Shown: piece after piece, positions 56,601-64,000 of the stretch
Numbering within the stretch: position 1 is the first letter of the stretch
Layout of the letters: every line of letters begins with the position of its first letter
Source: Begonia masoniana
Taxonomy: Eukaryota > Streptophyta > Magnoliopsida > Cucurbitales > Begoniaceae
Assembly (NCBI GenBank): GCA_022432975.1
Contig: CM039512.1
Location: forward strand, 35,027,730-35,091,729
Direction: 5' to 3'
Length of the DNA stretch: 64,000 nucleotides
Notes under the pieces: model-generated
The model's input: the letters and a program-made list of their open reading frames with translations, nothing else
What the model was told of the DNA's origin: nothing
The model's database searches: none
Program-made: the position numbers and the translations under genes

Positions 56601-57351
56601 TTTACTCAGAAGGAGTTAAAATGAGGCAACGGCGGTGGCTCGAGTTTGTGAAAGATTATAACCTCGAGATTAAATACCACCCTGGGAAAGCTAATGTGGT
56701 ACCCGATGCATTGAGCAGGATGCCAGCTAATATTCAAATGGCTATGTTGGCCGTATCAATGAATCTGAAGACAGAAATTTAGAGGTTCAACTTGGAGGTA
56801 GTTTCTGAACAATCAGCCGTACTAGCGGACCTATCAATACGGCCAACCATTCTGGACCGAATTAAGGAAGCCTAGAAGATCAATTCAAAGGAAATGGTCG
56901 ATATAGTGAGCAAGTTCCCTATGGCCTCTTCCGAGTTCAGTCATTCGAGAGATGGTATTTTGAAGTTCAGGGAACGGTGGTATGTTTCGAGAGATGAAAA
57001 GCTAAGGGGGGACATCTTATCGGAAGCCCACTTGTCTTTTTTCTCAGTGCGTCCTGGAAACATGAAGATGTATCAAGACTTGAAACTTCACTTATGGTGG
57101 CGAATATGAAGAACAAAGTAGCCAAATATGTGGAGTCTTGCATGGTATGTCAGAAAGTGAAGGCTGAATATCAACGACAAGGTGGAACACTTCTGCCTCT
57201 TCCAATCCCCAAATGGAAATGGGAGAATATCACGATAGATTTTGTTGTCGGCCTTCCAAGGACGGCTAGAGGCCATAACAGCATATGGGTCATTGTTGAC
57301 AGACTAACAAATTTGACCTATTTTCTACCTGTGAAGACGACGTTCTTTATG
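56601..57351 (+). pseudogene. C2: RNase H end and integrase, part 1
   Basis: RNase H VPDALSR near 56700, linker with stops (56780, 56873), integrase zinc residues CMVCQK near 57140, core IDFVVGLP near 57238, DRLTNLTYF near 57300. A frameshift lies near 57095. Cut by F1 after 57351, inside the core between the first and second catalytic Asp. Confidence 0.88.
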
Positions 57352-57755
57352 TGTAACACCCGAAAAATTTTGATTACGTGCGTAACCATAGGTTAGAAGT
57401 ATTATGAGAGTTTAATATTGAAGGGTGATGATATGCATATAAGAGTGGAAGGAGTGAATAGAATTTTAAAGAATTAATTGTTGAAAAGTCAAAATATTTG
57501 AACCAATGGGAAAATTTTATAAATTTAATGGAAAAGTAAAGTTAATTAATGAAAAGTGAAGAATAAAAGAGAAGCTTCACGTTGGACAAGGAGAATACAA
57601 GAATAAAGGATTGAATGTGGAGAAAAGGAGGTTTGACCATTCAAACCCACATGTGTTTGAAAAGTCAAAGGTATATATCAACCAATAGAAATTAGTTAGA
57701 AAATTTAAATTAAAGGAGAGGAATGAAGGAGGCAACCACGTTGGAAATCAACAGA

Positions 57756-57778
57756 GGGGGGAGGGGGGGGGGGGGGGG
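57756..57778 (+). repeat. F1: G-run
   Basis: A stretch of G broken by a single A, in a region where other families have no counterpart. It could form a G-quadruplex or be replication slippage. Confidence 0.8.
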
Positions 57779-58557
57779 TTAAATTACAATATTAGAAATT
57801 TTGGTGGAGGAAAAGAAAAAGAAGAAAACAATTTTTTTTATAATTGGTAAAGTGAAGGGCTTTTAGCATAAAAACCTCCCTTCTTCCTCCTCTTGCCCCA
57901 CGCCATTTCCAGCCATTGAAGGGCTTCCTATCCTTTGGGTTCTTCAAGTTTTCTCAAGCCTTAAGTTATTAAATTGAATGGGTTTTGTGGTTAATATAAT
58001 TAGGGTTGGTTTTTAGGGTTTTTAGAGTGTTTTGAGTGAGTTTAGGGAGAGTTAGAAAACCCTAGATTGGGGATTCCGAATTTTTGGTTTAAATGCTAGT
58101 TTTCTTTCCAAATGTGATGTTTTAATTGTTGAATGGATTAGGTTAGGTTGTTTTTAGAGAGAAATGGAAGATTTGAAGTAAGTGGTGAAAAACCGGTTTT
58201 TAACTCAAAGTGTTCCGATTCTGTTTTTAGGTTTTCGGTTCAGCCAAGTTGTTTGGTTGCTTAAATTAATTGCTTCAATGGATTGTAGACGTGTAGAGGT
58301 TTACAGAATGGGGTGGAACGTCAAAATTCGATGAAAAACGAGGGAGTTATTGCCGGTTGAAGTTTGGACACCGAATATGGGGGAAAATCGGGTTTTTTTA
58401 GTGTTTTAGGTTGTGAAGTTGGTTAAGTTGTTGTAGGATTTAGTGGATGCATTCCTTAGATTTATTTTAGTGGTTTTAAGTGTTTTTTCATTTTATTTGT
58501 TAGGTTAACGAGCGAGTGAATTGTGCACTCGGAGTGAACCAGCTAGTGCGGGAGTTC

Positions 58558-59315
58558 AGGTAAGTAGTGGATGCGTGACTTTTGCCTTCAGGCCTACACC
58601 ATGGAACGGTAGAGAATTGTTTGCTTGGTTGTTTTGTTTTGTCTTGTGTTGTGCATTGTATGTGACATGCATCATGGTTTTCAAACTACGAAATATGTGT
58701 TTTGAGCATCGTTTGTAATTGCGAAAGTGAAATGTAAAGATAAAAGATATGTGAGGAAATGTGAACTTTTGTGGAGTCGCCTCGTCGCGAATTAGTGCAT
58801 GAAAGAATAGCAGTTCGGGAGGGTTCCACAAAAGATGTGTGGTGGTCTCTTGTGGAGTAGCCTCGTCGTGAATAGTGCCAGAAAGAATGGCAATTTGGGA
58901 GGTTATCACAAAAGATGCACAGTGTTGTCTTGTTGAGTCACCTCGTCGCGAATTAGTGTCTGAAAGAATGACAGTTCGGGAAGTGTCTACAAGAGAGTTG
59001 ATAATGAACAAGGTTCATTGATCGACGTGGGAGAAGATCATGTATGGCCGTCCCGTGTGTGAACACGATGTGTGCCTTGGATCTGGCTCAGCGTGGTCAA
59101 CGCGTGACCATCCTGTTAGGATAGGTATCCGCTTGACTCACAAGTGAAAGTGAAGGGTAATGAAACGAGAACGAGTTGAACACAACCGAGAGTTAGAAAC
59201 TGCATGTATTAGGGTCGTGTGTGAGGGTGATGTGTGCAGTGTGCACTTTGTTTTCATATGCATTATTCCCTACTTACTAAGCATTAGACTTATGTTCTGT
59301 GTTCTGTGGTGTAGG
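58558..59315 (+). other. F1: splice-donor/hairpin module of the LTR
   Basis: Donor AGGTAAGT (58558-58565); hairpin 1 GCC-TTCA-GGC (58584-58593); arm 1 CCTACACCA (58593-58601); hairpin 2 TAAGC-ATTAG-ACTTA (59278-59292, closing pair mismatched); arm 2 TGGTGTAGG (59307-59315). CATGCATCATGG block near 58668. Confidence 0.75.
58755..59000 (+). repeat. F1: three 80-bp hairpin repeats
   Basis: Units begin at about 58771, 58852 and 58932 with GTGGAGTCGCCTCGTCGCG-like sequence. In unit 1 CTTTTGTGGA (58766-58775) pairs perfectly with TCCACAAAAG (58825-58834). Units 2 and 3 keep partial pairing. A 151-codon minus-strand open frame here is a repeat artefact. Confidence 0.82.
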
Positions 59316-60089
59316 TGGTGACGTCATTACAGGTGAAAGCTATGAGGAAAGCTAGGATGGGACGCAGTCGGTGATGCGCGCGGTATGCCGGTGCGGGCAG
59401 TTGTCGGGGCGTCTCGACCATGGTCTTCGGGAGGATGTATTTCATCGGTATTTGTGAATCGTTTATGGGTTATACTTATTTGGAGGTGCGTGGGAGTTGG
59501 TCGTTTTATGGGATTTGTTTGTATAAAAGATGATGTTTGATAATCTTTGCAAATGTCGTTTTGGGGTTGTTTTTAAAATGTTTTATAAAATGTTTGAGCT
59601 GCAGGATTTCGGTTTTAGAAATTTTAGGCGTTATGTTGCTCGTTTGTTTTAAAAGAATTAACGTTGGGTTCACTTTCTCTATTTTTTTTTGTTAACCGTT
59701 TTAAGTCCGTTTTATGAGATTTTTACGGGGCACAGAGTCGAGAGTGTCAAGAATAGGTGGTTAAATTTTTAGATTTTTTGGAGGTGTTTGGCTAAAGCAA
59801 AATTTGAGAAAATTGGAGAAAGGTCAGATTTTGGCACACAGTGCGCGCCCAGCACCCCAACTATTGAATTTTTTTATTTTTTTTTTCTATTTCTACTATG
59901 TTTTCACCTAATCTTTTCTGACATATTGTAAACGTCTTTTGGGCAAGTTTTTCAACAAAAATCGAGGGTTCGAAAAACCCAAAAATCTAGTCAAACAAAA
60001 TTTACAAAAATTATTTTAAACTTAGTTTTAAGCGCGGGATTGGTTAGCAAAGTAGCGCACCGAGCCGGGGTGGGTTCGAGGGCGTTACA

Positions 60090-60770
60090 CTATGGACCAA
60101 TATGCAGAATTATACATAAGTGAGATCATCAAGCTGCATGGGGTGCCAGTATCAATTGTATCTGACCGGGACACTAGATTCACGTCGAGGTTCTAGAAAA
60201 GCTTGCAAAACTTCTTGGGTACCAAGTTAAACTTCAGCACAGCGTTTCATCCACAGACGGATGGACAATCCGAGAGGACGATTCAAATACGGGAGGATAT
60301 GTTAAGGTCGTGCGTGCTGGAATTTCATGCCCCTTGGAGTAAGTATTTGCCGTTAGTAGAATTCGCTTATAACAACAGCTACCAGGCTACGATCGGTATG
60401 GCTCCATATGAAGCTCTTTACGACAAGAAGTGTAGATCTCCATTGTATTGGAAAGAAGTTGGAGAAGCCAAGCTCGTCAGCCCTGAGTTAATACAGTAGA
60501 TGTCCGAGGTGGTGACTGTTATCAAACAACGAATAAAAATTGCTCAGAGTCGACAGAAAAGTTACGCGGCCATAAGAGGAGAGACTTGGAGTTTGTTGAA
60601 GGCGATGAAGTATTCTTGAAGGTGTCGCCTTTCAAGGGCGTGATGAGGTTTGGGAAGAAAGGGAAGCTAAGTCCAAGGTTTGTTTGGCCCTTTCCCATCT
60701 TGAAGAGAGTAGGAAGCATGGCTTACAGACTACAGCTGCCAGCGTCAATTGATGGAGTTCACAATGTTTT
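60090..60770 (+). pseudogene. C2: integrase, part 2
   Basis: Resumes with [10 protein letters not shown], then SDRDTRF near 60160, [10 protein letters not shown] near 60255, the [18 protein letters not shown] region near 60370, and the C-terminal [17 protein letters not shown] region to about 60770. Stops at 60196-60198 and 60496-60499; a frameshift near 60580. The chromodomain end is missing because the sequence switches to LTR. Confidence 0.88.
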
Positions 60771-62050
60771 TCACTACATTGTATGTTCTTACTGAGCTCT
60801 AGGCTCATAGTTGAACTCTCTGATGTAGGTACAGACCCCGATACAGATTTTGAGCCTCAGGCCGACGAATAGATGGTTGGTGGCACGAGCTTTTCGCGGG
60901 TGGTTGTGGCTGCCAGACATATTTTGATCCTGTGGGAGTGTATTTTTGAGGTGTATGTCAAGTTCTGTACAGCTTTTGGGATTTTAAAACGATGTATAGG
61001 TTTTGGTGTTGATGTTTTAAAACCTCTGTTTTGACAGTTGAATATATATTTTGAAATATTTTGGAACTGCTTGGAGTCTTTTCTTTTAGGTTATGTATGA
61101 ATTGTCTTGGATTTTAGAGCTATCAATGCAGTTAGATTCTTGAACTTCTGTCATGTTTTCCAACATGTCTAAAATTTTGTTTTAATCGGGTTTCTTTTGG
61201 TTGGGGTACTTCAGATGTTGAGGGAGTGCTTAGTCCCTCTGTTCCATTCGGTCGAATTTGTCGAGCGAATGGTGTAGAAATTAATTCCAGAGACTTAGTC
61301 TATTGACTAAGGCTAAGTGTCAATTATCCAAAGTTGTCGTCCGAACCTGTTGTCCAAACCTGTCGACCAGTTATGTCATCCAAATCTATCATCTAAACTT
61401 GTCGCCCAAACCTGTCGTCCCATTTCTGTCGTCCAAAACTTGTCCTCCAAACCTGTTGTCCAATTCTGTCGACCAATTTCAGCACCGAGGTCACTTCGAC
61501 CAATTTCGTTACCGAGGTCACTTTGACCGATTTTGTCACCGAGGTCACTTCGACGGAAACTCAGTCTTACTACTCTTTTGCACTTCGACCAATTTCATCA
61601 CCGAGGTCACTTCGACCGATTTCGTCACCGAGGTCACTTCGACCGAAACTCAGTCTTACTACTCTTTAGAACTTCGACCAATTTCATCACCTGTAACGCC
61701 CCGAATTTTATAAATTCGATTCGCTACTCATAACGCTGAACAAAACTAAAACAATCAGGGAAGATTTTAAAAACTTCACCCGACGGTCAAAATTTGACCT
61801 TTATTTAAAAACATCAAGAAAACTTGCAGCGGAAATTCATTTGTATAAAATAGGGTTAAAACAAAACACTAAAACAATACTTGTGTAACGATTAAAATAA
61901 TAGAAACAATCGGTCAAAAGAACCGAGAACATAAATGTGTTGAGTATTTAAATGTCTTAAATTCGAACACTTCTTCCGCCAAATAATCTCAATGGTAGAA
62001 GTAGAGACAGAAGAGTCTCAGCGTTAGAAGCTGAACATAATACATCCACC

Positions 62051-62420
62051 GCTCGCATCCACTGATCACAAAACGACAAAATTTACTACCCACATCTACC
62101 GCTCACATCCATCGATCACAAAACGATAAAATTTATTACCCACATCTACCACTCACATCCACCGATCACAAAACGACAAAATCTACTACTCACATCTACT
62201 GCTCACATCCACCGATCACAAAACGAAAAAATTTACTACCCACATCTACCTCTCAACAGTAACACTCGACATCTACCAATTGACTTTGACTTCTGTCGAA
62301 CGACAGCATCAGCTGATCAACAGTAACACTCAACATCTATCGATTGACTTTGATTTCTGTCGAACGACAGCATCTGCGATCAACAGTAACACTCAATATC
62401 TGCCGATTGATCTCTGCCAT
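62051..62420 (-). repeat. G2: 50-bp and about 65-bp tandem arrays
   Basis: Four 50-bp units (62051, 62101, 62151, 62201) with CACATCCACCGATCACAAAA, then about three longer units with CAACAGTAACACTC and TGTCGAACGACAGCATC. Confidence 0.85.
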
Positions 62421-62800
62421 TCGACATCTCCCGAACGATGCAGAACCACATTAGCATTTACACTCTAAACCATCGGACAACTCTGCCTACTAAAAGAACT
62501 TATAAATTTTACTGCAATCATTCAAAACAACTTAAAACCACAACTTTCTAAAAATCCAGAATAGCAAGCTACAAACAAACCAATCGTTTTTTCATAGTTA
62601 GAATAATCCCAAAACATTAAAACTACTACTGTCATTAAAATCTTCAGCACATTTCAACAACACACTTGTCCATTAAGACTACACATACTGACATTTATTA
62701 AACTGCCTTATCAGGGCACCAAACCGCGGCATAGATGTGCTATATCAACATCGCCAATTCTTCTGTAAACTCAGAAAAATCACCTATTGGAAACTCAACA

Positions 62801-63267
62801 CCTACATCACAAAACTCATAAGTAGAGCATTGATGAAATGAAATGCTGAAACATAAATTCTATTCATGCAATTTCTACTTTCTTAACTCAGTTGTGATTT
62901 CATTCGTTCATGATCTGATCCCTCTGTACGATGGGAAGTGGATCCGTTTTCCCAAAGTATAAATCCTCTACTAAATTAAAGGGCGGATTAGTTCTCTTAA
63001 TAGCTGATCTGATCCCTCTGTACGATGGGAAGTGGATCAGTTTTCCCAAAGTATAAATCCTCTACTAGATTAAGGGGCGGATTAGTTCCCTTAATAGCTG
63101 ATCTGATACAATATGTCCATGTCTCACCATGCCTTTACATGTAAATTCATTTTCGTTCTCATTCAATAAAACATGATGCATGACATACTGAAAAACATTC
63201 ATAAACACACATAAACCCTATTGTTTTGTGATGTATGCCCGAAGGCACACACATACTCTACTTACCT
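62801..63267 (-). other. G2: splice-donor/hairpin module, hairpin 2 lost
   Basis: Minus-strand reading: donor AGGTAAGTA (ends at 63267); hairpin 1 TGCC-TTCG-GGCA (63236-63247), a UUCG tetraloop; arm 1 TACATCACAAAAC; arm 2 GTTTTGTGATGTA within 62801-62815, 13-bp pairing. Hairpin 2 is absent or eroded: the ATTAG loop region is deleted here. Confidence 0.7.
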
Positions 63268-64000
63268 GGTCTCCTGGATAATGCTCAGTTGTAAGCTACC
63301 TCAAAAGTTTGCTCACCTAAAGCCATAAATAGAACATTAATCAAATCTTCACTAAACTTAATCCTAAATCAAACAGAAATCTAAAGAACTAGTTTGGAAC
63401 TCTGATAATCGTGGATTCCCGATTTTTCATCAAAACCCGAACCTATTCTCATTCACGGCATTCCCAAAGCACACATATTGTACACTCTCTATTATCTCGC
63501 CACTAAAACACAAGGTAAACGAAGGAAACTCACCTAGGCTGGTGAAATCGGAGGGAGAATCTCCTAGAGCGCTGTGCTGAGCTAAGAACCGAAATGGAAA
63601 GTGAAAAGTGTGGCGGCTAAACCCTTAGCTAAACCCTCATTTATAATATATATTTCACAAATTACACATATGCCCTTAACTAACCAAACTTTAACTTAAC
63701 CATTGATTCTCATTCCTCTCTATTAATATACTCAAGCAATTAGCCATATCTCCCCTTAATTCCATAAAACGTACGCTACAAACGTCAATTCTAGTCGATA
63801 ATTGCCAGGTGCTACATCACCGAGGTCACTTTGACCGATTTTGTCACCGAGGTCACTTCGACCAATTTAGTCACCAAGGTCACTTCGACTGATTTCATCA
63901 CCGAGGTCACTTCGATCGATTTCCTCACCGAGGTCACTTCGACCGAAACTCAGTCATACTACTCTTTTGCACTTCGATCGATTCTGTTGTGGGTCTTAGC

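Larger units (their letters stand above)
57352..60089 (+). mobile_element. F1: solo LTR, family F (2738 bp)
   Basis: TGTAACACCCG to GGGCGTTACA, splitting the C2 integrase. The flanks TTATG (57347-57351) and CTATG (60090-60094) are a target duplication with one mismatch. Integrase resumes directly after it. The orientation is set by the donor/hairpin module on the + strand. C/T-rich block 57875-57960. Its end resembles E1. Confidence 0.88.
61692..63816 (-). mobile_element. G2: solo LTR, family G (2125 bp)
   Basis: TGTAACGCCCCG to GGTGCTACA on the + strand, a diverged relative of the G1 LTRs. TCACC at 61687-61691 and 63817-63821 is a perfect target duplication. No internal region. TATA-like run near 63645, with TAGCCGCCAC downstream as in G1. 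Confidence 0.94.
51296..64000 (+). mobile_element. C2: Ty3/gypsy element of family C, split by F1 and G2
   Basis: 5' LTR 51296-53706, primer site, broken gag-pol to 57351, F1, pol again 60090-60770, then a truncated 3' LTR from 60771 that holds G2 and runs past the window end. The left flank is GAGGT (51291-51295); the matching right flank is outside. Confidence 0.92.
60771..64000 (+). repeat. C2: 3' LTR lacking its first about 1.1 kb, split by G2
   Basis: It starts at the LTR position equivalent to about 52430 in the 5' LTR (TACATTGTATGTTCTTACTG), so pol end, polypurine tract and LTR start are deleted. Hairpin 2 TGAGC-TCTAG-GCTCA (about 60793-60807) and TGATGTAGG survive. 27-bp array at 61480-61690, resuming at 63822-63980. 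The LTR continues past the window. Confidence 0.9.

Noticed and set aside
58556..59011. 151-codon minus-strand frame in F1
   Set aside because: Explained by three 80-bp repeats; no start context or homology.
1..64000. Centromere satellite or host genes
   Set aside because: No long uniform tandem array, no exon-like coding outside element genes, and no tRNA or rRNA seen on either strand.

Overview
The window looks like plant nuclear heterochromatin, probably from a eudicot; the species cannot be told from the sequence. It is essentially all LTR retrotransposon, and I see no host gene, tRNA or rRNA. Most elements are Ty3/gypsy of the Tekay-like chromovirus kind: gag with CCHC knuckles, aspartic protease, reverse transcriptase, RNase H, integrase and a C-terminal chromodomain-like end, with an initiator-Met tRNA primer site (TGGTATCA) and very long LTRs of 2.1-2.7 kb. 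I use working names for LTR families A-G, defined by their ends (TG...CA) and inner sequence.

Layout. 1-4982: 3' half of a + strand element (A1), a frameshifted pol plus its 3' LTR, inserted in the gag of a minus-strand element (B2; gag fragment 4983-5379, 5' LTR 5509-7977). 7978-8520: unassigned. 8521-9995: minus-strand integrase of a different, non-chromodomain gypsy lineage. 9996-11340: truncated minus-strand family-C-like LTR. 11341-12540: broken RT/RNase H of an endogenous plant pararetrovirus (Caulimoviridae-like). 12541-12719: end of another LTR.

12720-46929 is a deep nest, solved by exact 5-bp target-site duplications. An old LTR (E1), itself lying in a Ty1/copia gag, was hit by C1 (solo LTR, 12840-36830, TSD GATGG) and by D1 (37111-46631, TSD CATGG). 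C1 was hit by B1 (13735-32498, TSD TGTTC) and by solo LTR A3 (33335-35821, TSD ACTTT). B1 was hit by G1 (18182-27802, TSD CCTTG), and G1 by A2 (20056-22760), whose far end was lost in a deletion that also removed the 3' half of G1 pol. D1 looks youngest: its LTRs are nearly identical and its 977-aa pol is uninterrupted.

46930-51295 is the decayed Ty1/copia element. At 51296 its 3' LTR is cut by C2, a + strand gypsy element running to the window end. C2 pol is split by solo LTR F1 (57352-60089), its pol end is fused by deletion into its truncated 3' LTR, and that LTR is split by solo LTR G2 (61692-63816, TSD TCACC).

The most interesting signal is not a gene. LTRs of all recognisable families, on both strands, share one ordered architecture: a near-perfect 5' splice site (AGGTAAGT); 13-18 nt later a small hairpin; then CTACAYCA; then, 0.4-0.7 kb downstream, a second hairpin (TNAGC-loop-GCTNA) followed by TGRTGTAGG, the reverse complement of CTACAYCA. 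Stems and long-range arms change by compensating substitutions between families, which points to a selected RNA structure. Downstream, near the LTR 3' end, each family carries its own fast-evolving array of palindromes or tandem repeats.
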